From the NCBI RefSeq assembly GCF_958298935.1, contig NC_084941.1:19690001-19754000 (forward strand): a stretch of DNA of 64,000 nt. Reading direction: 5' to 3'. This document shows positions 35,789 through 47,700 of the stretch, piece after piece. Under the pieces are notes generated by a model. The model saw nothing but the letters and a program-made list of their open reading frames with translations, made no database searches and was not told the DNA's origin. The position numbers were made by a program, and so were the translations under genes. Origin of the DNA: Phragmites australis (Eukaryota; Streptophyta; Magnoliopsida; Poales; Poaceae). Within the stretch, counting starts at the first letter, position 1. Every line of letters starts with the position of its first letter.

Positions 35789-36612
35789 GTTAGATGAAGA
35801 AGTCTAAAATACCACTAATAATCAACAGTAAGAAATGATTTCTTCTCTTGGCTACCAGCAAAGAGTAGCACAAGGTAATGTCAAATTTCTCTATTTGTCA
35901 AGTCTATATAACAACCATAAAGTTCTACGAATATAAGTTTATCAACAACTTCGAGGCACATTCTATCTCGTTTTCTTCTATTGGACCTACTTAATGGCAG
36001 CTTTACCAATGAAATAAAGAAACTAGTGTTTCTTTTTATAGGGCGTATTACGATTTAAAAAACTCTTTAAAAGTATACTTTGACCATTAGTTTCTCTTGC
36101 AATATATTACCCATTACTACAAAATCAATATCTTATTAAAAGATCTATGAAATATGAATCTATTAATATAACTTTTATATATTAAACATGCGTATAATTT
36201 TATTAATTGTTTGTCAAAATTTACAAAGTTTCAAAATTTACAATGGTTGATTTTTCAAATCCAAATGTGGGCAATATTTTGAAATGGATGGAGTGCTTAA
36301 TAATTAAAATAATTAAAGACCAATACGATCATTGTACCACCAAGCTTAATTCCAATGCACAAGTCTAAATGGTTAGAATCGTAGGGGTGTATGCTGCTAA
36401 ATGAACACAAATAGAGTAGTACATTGTATCTCAGCAGCGGCAAGTGGATAAATATATTACTTACCTTAAAGATTACAAGTAGCCTCTAGCATTAACAGCG
36501 ACATACCAAATTACAACCTAAGCAACGACTTCATGAACAAATTAATAAAAAACTTAAACATGCATATATAAAGTTATACAGTGGTTGGTTTGGACGACCT
36601 CCAGTCTGGACA
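35789..36612. repeat. Tandem duplication, copy 2, with empty MITE site
   Basis: This is the partner of 33507-34614. The region 36613-36913 after it carries 'cccatcgggtttcaggtgcc'-like text and no gene. Confidence 0.83.
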
Positions 36613-36913
36613 TTGATGGTAGTGGGCGGTGGTTGTAGGAGGCATTGCATGTGATGAGTTGTACGGTATAGGGATAGCAATAGATCAGGTTGAGTATAGG
36701 TGGAGTAAAATCATGTCTAACACGAAACCAACTAGCCTCAGCCCAACTCGAACTCAAAATGGTATATGGGCGGAAACTGGCATCCAAACCCACAACCGTT
36801 GAGTGCCCATCGGGTTTCAGGTGCCTGTCGGGTTCAAGTCAACACTCATGTATGCAGCTTACAGTCAGATCCCTCCTCGTCAGGACACCCTGACCGCCAT
36901 GCGGATCCACAAG

Positions 36914-37949
36914 CACTACTACAGAAAGGGTCAATACAGCCGGTTTTTGAACCCAGAGTGATTAAGCGTCAATGAAAATCATGGATTATCACTACCGACT
37001 TAAGAACCGATACTGATATTCACTATCACTGCCAATGCATGGCTCCAACCGGCAGTGTTAATTTGTATCACTGCTAGTTCTTGCTCCAATATGAGAATTG
37101 ATATCTCTTATCGTTGTTGGATCCAGCTACGAATTGACAGTGATACTCAATCTCAAAAAAAAAATCAAAATTGAAACTGTCAGGCCACAATTAATTAAGC
37201 TTTATATTACTAAATCAGAATTACTATTTTTATCATACTAATAAGCAATCATCAACGACGCGGCCATGCGCACACAAAAGGAACTCTAAAACATTCGGTT
37301 CACTGTCATCACAAAAGAACCGCTGCACCCACCGCGCGCTTTGCCTACCACGACCACTTGGGATCGAACATGATGAAAAATAGTCATCAGCGTTATCGTC
37401 ATCCTCCTCCTCCTCCTCGTCATCTTCCTCCTCGCTCCAACGCCTCTTTGGCTTTGGCTCATCAATGAAGAAGTCCCAAATTTCGTTGTTGGAGGGGACC
37501 CTGCCAATCCAGAGTCTGAGGACTGCACCTCATCCAAGCTCTCCAACGGCGTTGGAGCTTCATCATCGTATGAAGGCACGTGGTTGTGTAGTGTGGCCGA
37601 AGATGGTGGTCGTGGCGAGGGGGAGCGTGACATGGTGGTGGAGTTTCCATCATGGTGGTAGCAGTGGCGGTGGAGGGGAGAGGGTGGAAGAGAGAGAGAA
37701 AGATAGAGTCTGTGGGAGCAAGGCTAGGAGCTGAGCGATTGGCCAGGGACTTGAATTTAAAGACTTTCACGAGAAACCAAATAGGTGGAGGTTAGAAGCC
37801 ATACCGATAGTGGGCTACCATTACTAGTTCGTAAGTCCAATAGGTATTGATGGCCACTATCATTGCCAGTTATTAATAGCACATCTTTTTATGTGCAGAT
37901 TATTAATAGCGTGGTTCATCATCGGATGAAAGCATGGACTTTTGATTTA
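36914..37949. mobile_element. CACTA transposon 5' end, truncated by a gypsy LTR
   Basis: CACTACTACAGAAA at 36914 is a classical CACTA terminal repeat. Subterminal words such as 'ccgatactgata', 'aaccggcagtg' and 'gacagtgatact' follow to 37150, and similar words recur at 37800-37880. The 3' terminus is not seen; an LTR of the Tekay-like family begins near 37950. Confidence 0.62.
37233..37770 (-). pseudogene. Acidic coding remnant inside the CACTA element
   Basis: The minus strand starts with a Ser/Pro-rich frame and, after a frame change near 37490, gives DFFIDEPKPKRRW, an Asp/Glu run (about 14 residues), DDYFSSC and a C-terminus ending VVDDCLLV with a stop at 37233-37235. CACTA elements often carry such acidic exons or captured host fragments. 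The two or three frames involved may be exons or frameshift debris. I do not recognise the protein. Confidence 0.35.
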
Positions 37950-39743
37950 TGTGGCTAGCAAATCATTACAAAGCCTTTACAATACCCCTCCCAACATGTG
38001 CATATCTGCTAAGATTTCACTGCCACGTGAATATACGTCATTAATGAAAGCCCCCCCCCCCCTGTGCAAATGGAACCCTAAAAGTACACCCTTCTATTCG
38101 ACACTACCAGATGGTTTACACCATGCTAAGAGTATGCAAATTAATTAGCTAGACCCATCCCATACTAGACTTTTGGTTGCACTGTTTACTCGAAAAGATC
38201 ATTTCATGAACCAATCCTTAAATTTGAGCAAGTATACCACAACCCAATCATACAATTTGTACTGGTCTCATCAAACTATTGCTCAAAACCCTATACCCTA
38301 TTGCTACAAAAATTATAATTGTTGCATAGGACCATTATCATATCTCGTAAAGTAATTATCATGATCACTATCCCAATGTAAGGCTAAACATCATCTACCC
38401 TTCTATAACCCAAACTATAACTATGTCAAGAAGGATGATAAGAGAAATATAGGGTAAAGTCTAATTCCGAAAAGAACCAAAAAGCATACAAAAAACATCA
38501 TCACACACAAGATCACACTTTTCTAGATATTAAGGTTAAAGAATGTGTCAAATTGAAGCTATGGTTCATAGGTTACAGCTTCCATAAGATTTAAACAAGA
38601 AAAAATATTAACTAAAGATTGAATTATGTTATTAGAAATTTTTCTAGAATTTTGCAGAGCCATCTATGACTTTTTAAAATTTTCTAGGATTTCTTGGAAT
38701 TTATTAGCATTTATTTTAATTATAAACTATATAAAAACATTAAACTGAATTACATAACATTACTAAAAACGATTAAACATTATTAAAACTATTTTCAGAT
38801 TTTATCATATTGTTATAATTATATTTATACTAGAAAACATATTTATTGGTATTATTAAACTAAGGAAAACATTAAAAAATTTATTAACCACTTATTTATT
38901 TAAGAAATACATTATTTGAATTATCAACTATATATAGAATTTATTAGGATTAAATTATTACATGAAAATATTATTAACACATTCATTTGTCTAAAGAAAA
39001 CACTTAAAAACATTTAACAAACAATTATCATATTCCTAGGATTATTTAAATTATTTTCCTACTGGAAAATAATTTTATTGCATCACTGCCGTCACTTATG
39101 ATGTCAGAAGCCTATTCAAAATACTTCAGAAAAGAAAAGTCGACTAGGCTTGACACGGGTAAACAGAGTCGAGGTGGCACAACTACGTAGTATGAGAAGG
39201 GTGGTGTGGCATGCTGACATGGCAATATAGGCTGACTGGATGACTTCATTGAACTAGGCTGGCTAGAAGAGAAATGAGAGGAAAGGGAGAGAGAGAAAGT
39301 GAAGGTTTTAGACCCAAGGATGTTTAGATCTTCCTTTATTCCCTTTTTCTATTTCTTATTCCTTGCATTCATATATACACACATAGATATAAAACATATA
39401 TATACATATAGGGCTCTATAGGTCAAGCATATACATATATAAACAAGAAACCAATCAAACCAAGTATAAATCAAACAATTTCAACAAAGGCAAAACTTTA
39501 TGTGTGTGTGTGTGTATAAGAACAAGCAATACATATTCACACAATTCAAACAATATAACTGCAACCGAAGAAAAATAAATACTTCTGTCTACCCATATGT
39601 ATATATGCATATTACTTATCATGCACCTAAAATCATACAATCATATATTCAATCAACTAACTGACATTTGTAGAACTTTTGTAATATATTATACATACTA
39701 GGTTTATTTCAAAAAAATTAGGTCTAAATTTTGAGTTGTTACA
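37950..39743 (-). mobile_element. Tekay/Del-like gypsy LTR (LTR c), truncated
   Basis: It matches LTR b from the 'cattacaaag' block onward and ends at 39743 (minus-strand start TGTAACAACTC). About 730 bases of the LTR 3' part, present in LTR b at 5124-5860, are missing at the left edge. A 'cccccccccc' run at 38049 and a TG microsatellite at 39502-39516 lie inside. Confidence 0.65.
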
Positions 39744-40344
39744 TTCTAGGAAGATGAAGGACAGTTGCTTTGATCTTTATTTTCTCGGATTTTTGTTCTT
39801 CTTGTCTTAAGTTATAATTATCTGGTTTATGTTTATGTTATTTTTTGCAAATCTACTCTTCTTTGTCATTTTAAATGCCAACTCTGCTAGAAGGATAGTT
39901 AGGGTCAACCCGATGATGGATGATTACGTGGGTCTCATTGAAGGCCCTTAGGAACGATTGCTCATAGTTTGCAGGCACCAAGTTCATCCAACCCAAAGCT
40001 GATGGATGACTATAGTTGCTGCTATTAAGTACGCCCTAGAACCCAATAACACGTCTATGATTGCCTTTGTTCCCAAAAACAACAATTACTTTGTTCTCTG
40101 CCCATGACACCAAGATGCAAAATATCTCCATCGTCATCTATACGCTATTGATGAAGGTAGTGCCGTCTTTGCCAATGTGATCCACGTCAGTCTATACCAT
40201 GAGCGAGATCTTGGATGCAATATAAACATCATGAGGGTTGTGTAGAGAAATGTTATATATGTAGATTGAAATTAATATTTCGTGGTTTGTCTAGAGAACT
40301 AGTTAATATGAACTTATCTATTATGTGGCCCAAATAATTCTTTC
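39744..40344. other. No recognised feature
   Basis: No open frame above 60 residues, terminal repeat or known motif is visible. It may belong to the disrupted CACTA element that starts at 36914, but nothing proves this. Confidence 0.3.
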
Positions 40345-40690
40345 TAGCCTCACTTGTGTCTACTAAATGATATCATTGTCGGCCAATATTCACTACTCTA
40401 TTTCACCTCCCCCTTTACATCCCTAGTCATTGCAACTTGCTACCTTTGCTATTCTTTAGTGCCACACTTCCAATCGAGGAAGAACTTGTCCGCTTTAAAA
40501 CCTCATCACCGAATTTTATAACTAAAGAGTTTGGATGGGCTTGCAGTAGTTTGGAATGCACGAGTGGCTTTCCGATCATCCCCCCTTTTTTCCTTGGTCG
40601 GTTATAATGATATGGTGGGTCGGTTTAATTGACCAAGACTAGTAAAATCAGTTCTGCTTAACAACCGGTAGTGATTGACTCCTCCTATGC
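40345..40690. repeat. Direct repeat, left copy (partner 42180-42600)
   Basis: The order 'ctaaatgatat', 'atttcacctcc', 'gcaacttgct', 'cacgagtggctttcc', 'cggtttaattgacca' occurs here and again from 42180. The right copy holds the last block twice (about 42420 and 42510). The copies flank 1.5 kb with coding remnants and could be long subterminal repeats of a DNA transposon. Confidence 0.75.
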
Positions 40691-41014
40691 TAGCTTAGGC
40701 TTCTTTGTTGGTGGACACCAAGACCCAAGCACAAAAACAAAACAAGTAATTAATAGAAAAATGCATCTAATTAAACATTGATCCATCTAATTAAACATAT
40801 ATCACAGAATCAACGGATTCAAACTAGCTTAATATTTACATAACCATATAAAACATGCTTTCCTTGCCACCTTCATGGCCATTGCATCCTAATGCATTCT
40901 AACGTAACCACAGGGCCTCAATTGCTTTACCAAAAGGGCAATATAGTGCCAATTGTTCAAAATACAAGCTAAGTCCTAACCAAAAGCAGAACTGCCACTA
41001 ACTTAAGAACACCT

Positions 41015-41659
41015 TCACTTATTCTTCTCCACCAGAAAGTACACCAGATCCATTATCACTATCACAAGCCACAATACCACAATCCATGTCTTCTTCTTGT
41101 CCTTCACCTCAACCCTCATCCTTCTCTCATACCTCTGGCACATAGTAATCGCTACCTCCTTCGTCCTCTACACTTTCTCTTCCTTCTCCCTTAGCTTCAC
41201 TTCCATCTCCTCGAGCTCGTTGTTCCTCCTTACAAAAGCCATGTAGATCTCACACAGCCATCTTTCCTCAATGCGCCAAAAGTTGTTGATGATGTCCTAA
41301 AGATGCCCTATGGTCCTCTGCACCCGTTTGTCCCATTCCTCATAAGTCCAATGAAGGAAGTGGCACTATTATTCATCTTCTTGCAAGAACAAACTTGAAA
41401 CAAGTGATCAATCCATTGAAAGAGAAAAAACAATACCATGTATGAAAAAAACATGTTCTTACCTCTAGAGTCTATGCCAATAATTGCCTGCCAGTGTGAA
41501 TTCCTTCCCAGCACACCTTCCTCTAGGTGCGCATGCTATGGCAGCGCTGGAGTCCAGATCCACTCTGCCCCAATCAGATTCCTCAACCACACTGGGAAAC
41601 ACGCTCAGGGATTCCGGCTGCCCAAGCACCATCGCAAAGGTGAAAATGGAGTAGATCAT
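41015..41659 (-). pseudogene. Coding remnant with coiled coil and C-terminal membrane segment
   Basis: The minus-strand frame 41465-41659 ends near a GTAAG donor-like site. A second stretch (41015-41347) reads TYEEWDKRVQRTIGHL, a stop, then RRNNELEEMEVKLREKE, a stop, then KDKKKTWIVVLWLVIVIMDL and a final stop. A charged coiled coil followed by a hydrophobic tail resembles the C-terminus of the repetitive GRF-zinc-finger proteins common in grass genomes, but the zinc finger itself is not readable here. It is broken by two stops. The identity is a guess. Confidence 0.35.
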
Positions 41660-42179
41660 AATCCGGTTCTACAACCCTAGGCAAAGGAACAATTGAATAA
41701 TCCTAAAAGGATAAAACCTCAGTACATTATTCTAATTAATCATGCCATTCAACCGTACGCACGAATCCACCATCCTACAAACTAACAAATGGCGTTAGGA
41801 AGGATCCTAAGCTATAAACCCATAACCACAAATAGATTGAAAGCTAAAAGGACTCAACATAGTTATTAGCAAACCCTCGAAGGTCTCATCTGCCATGCAT
41901 GTACATGACCCGTGGCCTCCGCTCGCATCATACGAGCTCGGATCCTCGCCAATAGCTTGTCTCCTCCAAAGTCACGGGTGTTGCATGACCTGTGCTAGTC
42001 TTCCCACAGCTCATGGATCTTTCTTGCCTAGTGTCCATCGCCTTGGTACTTTGCTTCCCTAGCATGGTGACATCCACTGGCTGCCTCCTCGGTGGCGGCG
42101 GTGAGAGTAGAGTGGAGAATGCGAAGGGGAGAGTAGGCGAATGAGGAATAGGCCAGACAACCCAATCGTTGTTCCTAGA

Positions 42180-42600
42180 CTCGTTTGGGCCTCCTAAATG
42201 ATATTGTTGTGGGAAAATATTCATTCTATTTCACCTCCTCCTTTGCATCCCTACTCATCGCAACTTGCTCCTTTGCTATCCTTTAGTACCACACTACCTA
42301 TTGAGGAAGACCTTGCTTGCTTTATAAACCTCACCTCCAACTTGCATAACAGAAGTGTTGGGTTGGGTTTGTAGTGGTTTGAAATACACGAGTGGCTTTC
42401 CTGGTCCTGCATGGTCAACCCCCTGTCCTTGGTCATTTAAATTGATATGGTGGTACGATTTAATTGGCCACAAATAGTACAATTGGTCATCCGAGTACCT
42501 ACTTTTTCGTATTTTTTCCTTTGTCGGTTAGACCGATATGGTTGTGTGGTTTAACTGACCATAACTAGTACAGTCAGTTCTGGTTACCAACCAGCAGCGA
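42180..42600. repeat. Direct repeat, right copy
   Basis: Homologous to 40345-40690 in the same orientation, with the last 90-base block doubled. The sequence 42601-42969 after it holds nothing recognised. Confidence 0.7.
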
Positions 42601-42969
42601 TACTTTCACTGCCTGCTACAAAGCTTTGCTATCTTTTTTCACCAATGAAATAAAATAAAATTTATCTTCTATGGACACATGACCGGATAGTACTTTTTGT
42701 AATCAGTACGATTTTCTCTATGATCAGTTAGACAACTGGGAACCTACTAAACAACGCCTCTATGTGCAACCGCATTGGCTGAGAAATTAAAATTTAGAAA
42801 GCCTTGATACTTTAAATTGAGAAAGAAGAATAGGGACATAGATAATTACTAGTCTGAATATCTTTATTACATCATCGCCACAAACTAACATCTCCTAACA
42901 TCCTGCATCACTTAGCCCTAATGGTGTGCACCCCTGTCTCCTCCATTTCCTTCAACAATCAAAGTTTTT

Positions 42970-43403
42970 GACATTCTAGTCGTCAAACACAGATGTGAGA
43001 TCATCAAGGTCAATACAACAAGGGGATATTTCAGTTATGTGCCTAAAGCAAAAAAATTTAGAGATAAAAGTTTTGCACTTGTTGTTCAACTTGTACACAT
43101 CACCTATATCCAATAAAGATATGAAGATGTCTCCCGCTTGGTCAACCACCAACTTAAAGTTTCTAGAAGAAAATGTGTTGCTACACGAGTGACCCTATAG
43201 CAAAGATTATATGTTGCACTTTCCTCCATGGCAACGTAAAACACATTATCAACTAGGACAAACAGAATACCAAGGCTTTGGATGACAGAAGCAGCCATCT
43301 CTACGCTCCCATCCTCATACTTTTTCAAAAGGCTATACATATTCCTATAATAACAATTTACAACAATCAGCTTGAAACTCTTATGTCGAGACCGGTCCAA
43401 CAA
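42970..43403 (-). pseudogene. Fragment resembling the C-terminal part of a DUF295/KIB-type protein
   Basis: The minus-strand frame 43104-43403 gives LLKKYEDGSVEMAASVIQSL, FVLVDNVFYVAMEESATYNL and ETLSWWLTKRETSSYLYW, and the following frames continue HITEISPCCIDLDDLTS. This wording recalls the beta-propeller C-terminus of plant F-box/DUF295 proteins. The first part overlaps LTR d, and no start or F-box is visible. It is a broken host-gene fragment at best. Confidence 0.3.
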
Positions 43404-44783
43404 ACTAACAAATCCCAGGTATGTGCTGAACCAGGAATCAATCCCAAGACATAGTGACTTTATTGATGATAATCATTATAATATCCAACTTAATTGTGCT
43501 TAAATCAGCTTACAAAAGAGACCTTCGAGGGTGAAAAGAAACAATAAACTATAGCAGATATACGCAATCTTTATTCCTCTGGATGACTCCACAGGCAAAC
43601 CAATGAAGAATCACCTTAGAATGCACCTTCTTCCATATAATGCATAAAGTCTTCTCCAATTGAGTGTCTTTGGTTATAGCATGTGTGAGCACATGTCATA
43701 CTCTGCAAGTTGTGAGGAAAATACGTCTATGAACACTTGAACAATAATATGGTTAATATGACTCTTTTGCACCGGTATGAGTTCTGATCTCAGACTTTGT
43801 TTGGGGAAAATAGCATTTACTTTAAAATAGTTAAAAGTAAGTAAGTAATTAAATAAACAACATTAAATAAACATCTAACCTCAAGATTCCCACCATCTTG
43901 ACATAACCACAAAACCGACAATCTTAACCAAGGTTCTCACCACCAAGGTTGATCATAATCTACACCTCAATCACAGTTCCCACCACTGTGATTGACCAAA
44001 CCATCATATTCTAATCATGTGAGGGTTCCTTTCCACTCTTGACTATGAGTAGAGTTTAATATTCAGTTTTACACTATGTAGAGGTTATACACTTTACTAA
44101 CACGACATGATTGTCAGTTTTACCCATATTGATCAAACACTTACACACTTCTGAGGTGTGCATCTAGGAATTACTATAAAGCTTTTACAAAGCCACTCTC
44201 AACATGTGCATACTCACTAAGGTTTCACTGCCATGTGAATACACCTCAATAACAAAAGCCCTCTCTTGCGCCTTATAAATCCCAAGAAGTACACCCTTCC
44301 ATTCTTGTACCACCAACTAGTCTAGACCATGCTGAGAGTAAAGAAAATTAATTGGCTAAACACGTCCCATATCAGGCTTGTGGTTGTACCATAAATCAAA
44401 ATGATTACTCCACGAACTGGTCCTTTTGTTTGATCAAGACTACCATGAGCCCAACCGTACAACCTGTACCAGTCTCATCGAAACCACTTGCTCAAATCCT
44501 ACTTCCATATTGCTACAAAAAATTATGCCACTACTTTTTATCATGGTTGCATAAGACCGTTATCATATTTAGCTGAGCCATTGTCATTATCAGCATCTAA
44601 AACCAGGATAAGCAGGACCAACCCTTCCAAAACAAAAGCCATAACCATGGTGAAAAGGATGTTAAAGGAAAACTAGGGTATAGACTAACTTGGGATTCTT
44701 GGCAATATTATTAGCATGTGTGTTTGTAAAACAAAAACATTTGAAAACTTATATCAATATGGTCAAGGACATAACTTGCCTTC
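43384..44783 (-). mobile_element. Tekay/Del-like gypsy LTR (LTR d), interrupted
   Basis: It starts TGTCGAGACCGGTCC on the plus strand, the same terminus type as LTR b, and parallels LTR b through 'tccgcaagttgtga', 'ttcccaccac' and 'acttctgaggtgtg'. At 44784 it is broken by the start of LTR f (TGTCATGGCCC). Its remaining outer part is not found after the nested material. No primer site follows its end, so it may be a solo or truncated LTR. Confidence 0.68.
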
Positions 44784-47700
44784 TGTCATGGCCCAAAAAT
44801 CTTAATTCGGTCGCTGAGCATGCATAAGCATTATAGTGTTTTAAAATCATGTTTTAAGTATTTAAAATATTTTGAAAACATATATTTTTGGTATATACGT
44901 GTCACGCCTGGTTTTTTTCAAAAGAACAACCAGGTGCATTCCACATGTATGCCAGGATCAGTTTCGTCATACATGTGATGACATATCAGTGATATACAGT
45001 TCTATATCGATCAAAAACAACTTTATTGAAATAAATACCCGAGTTACAAGACAGCGGCAGAAGAACACAAGATGACTCCTATGAATCTTCTGGGCACACC
45101 ACAGGCAATCGACTGGGGGCAACGCGACCTGGAACACTCCACCTCCAAATAATGGTCTTTAGCTTCATTGATTTCCTTGTAGTCTTCTCCCACTGAGCAG
45201 CATTTATTATTGAAAATAGCAAGTGTGAGTACATTTCGTACTCCGCAAGTGTGGGAAAGCATGATATGGGGCTAATAACAAGAACGGCTTAACTCAGAGG
45301 TTTATTTGCATAAAATGCCATTTTAGTAGTACAACAGTTATAAAAGCAATCTATTTACTACATAAAAGATTCTTTAAGGATTGAGCCAAGGTTCCACCTT
45401 GCTCCTCAACTGATGTTCCATTCACCTGAAACCAAAACCAAGGTCGATCACAGTTCCCACCACTATGAACCACCCGGTCCAACTAAAGACCATCCAAACC
45501 ATCCGAAACCACCCGACTAATCATGTGAGGGTCCATGCCGCTCATGACCGTGAGCACGGCTGAATATTCAGTTTGACACTCTGCAGAGTTTGTACATTTT
45601 ACCCACGAGTCGTGATCTTCTCTTTTGCTGGTACCCGTCGGTACCTTACACACTTCCGAGGTGTGCGCCAAGAGATCACTACGAGGCTTTTCCAAAGAGT
45701 CTCCCAGTATGCACTTGCCCACTGAGGTTTCACCGCCGTACATAAGTGGAGTAACCCTCCACCCCAGAAGCCCCCTCTTGTGCTGGGTAGAATCGGGAAG
45801 TAACCCTTCTTTATCTACACATCCAATTGGATCATACAACACTGGGAGAACATCTAATTACTAGGCCAAGCCGTACCATATTGGTCTCGCGGTTGCACTG
45901 TTGCCATGGATGGTCGCTCCACGAACCGGTCCTTAAAATGGTCTGGGCAAGACCTTCAATAACCCCATAAGGGTATACTACCAAACAACCAATCATGCTG
46001 GGAAAAGTAGCCCTTTCTTGCCCAAAACCCCAATTATCTTTGTTGTTAACTCCCTTAACAACATTAGTTTCCATGATATTCTTCCCATATCAATTTTTAG
46101 TTCATAACTCAAGATTCATCATCCTACACGCTACATGTTCATCTAAAGCGTGGCTAAGCATAAACATGATGATCTGGTATGGATAAAGCACCTATTTCTA
46201 ACACTAGTATTTGCTATACTACCCATTTGTAAAACAACATGCATATTTTTCAAAGACTCGCTTTATGTAAAAACTAGGTTTTGCAATATGGTCAAGACAC
46301 TTGCCTGGATGCTGCTCGGTTATCTTTGTAAACTTGGTTCTAGCATATCTTGAAGTCTCGACCTTGCAGCTCATCGAATCTCTATAAACGCCATAATCTG
46401 CTCACAAGATCTACCGACAAAAGAGAAAGCACAAAACAACTAAGAAACAATACACCAAAACAGAGACAACACATCATAAAAACACTATGGTTGGAAAGGA
46501 TACGATTTTAGAAGAATTTTGGCGCGAGAACTGCTCAAATCAGAATTCAAACGGAGGAGAACAGGCTCTCAGAAGATTAAATTAGGGTTGAAATAAAAAG
46601 GAGATAGAATATTCCCTAAAAATATTCTCAACGGATTTATGACATTATTACCCAAGGGAAACCCTAACTATGGCGATGACATGACATCGGCAGGGAAAGA
46701 ATGAAGGACAGAGTGCATGCGACGATGATGTGGTGGTGGCATGTTGGGAACTAGGGTTTTACCGAAAAGAATATCCGATTAGGTTTGGTATGTGAGATCC
46801 TATACAATTTTATCAATATTATTTTAATATTTGAATTCATACCGTGTGCACAATGACATGTGAGCTCTACATGTCGAAGTCATCTGATATGCATCCAGCT
46901 ATTAAAATAATACTATCTAGAATTATATAGTACTACGTGACCAAATAATTATCGGACAAGAACACTGATGGTTGGTTTGGAAACAGGCTGAAATTAGATG
47001 AATTTACAAAGTGGCATTAGAGTTTGGGAGAAATTCACCGAATTGGACACAAGACGAATTTGTGTTTACTGAACAAGATTTGAATAGCTAACTATAGATG
47101 TGGCATGAAAATAAGAGATGGCAATTTTGATCAAAATTGGCTGAAAAGAATCTGAATAGGTGAACTTGTATTTGTGCTGATTGAACTGAAACGAAATTAA
47201 AGCTATATTGCAGGGGCTAGCATAAAAGAATTCTAAGCAATATTCAAAGGAAAGAGAGGGGGCTTTTTAAGAAACTTCATGAGGTGGGAGGGCTGTTTTG
47301 TATACATAACAAATTGTAGGGGGTTATGCAGAAAAACACCTTCTTCTACCTTTAGACTGCATGCAAGCACGCATGCATGCTGCCATTGCTGCAGCAAGGA
47401 GCTCCGGCCAGCGGTGCTTCAGCCAGCCGGAAGAGAGGAGGGGGGGGGCTCGGCGGTGACCTCCTCGGCGATCTCCTCCGAAGGGTGGCATCGGATGACA
47501 GGGCGCGCACACATAGCAGCACACGGCTGTGGTCTGCATGCGGCTGCTGGGCATGCACGGCTGCGGGGCAGCGGCACGGCAGGGACGCGACACGCCCAGG
47601 TGCGGCCTCCACCCAATCTGCAGCAGCACACACACGCAGCGCACAGGTTAGGACGCGCAGAGCAGCCAGCCGACATCGGGTTCCGTGGGTTGTGGACGGC

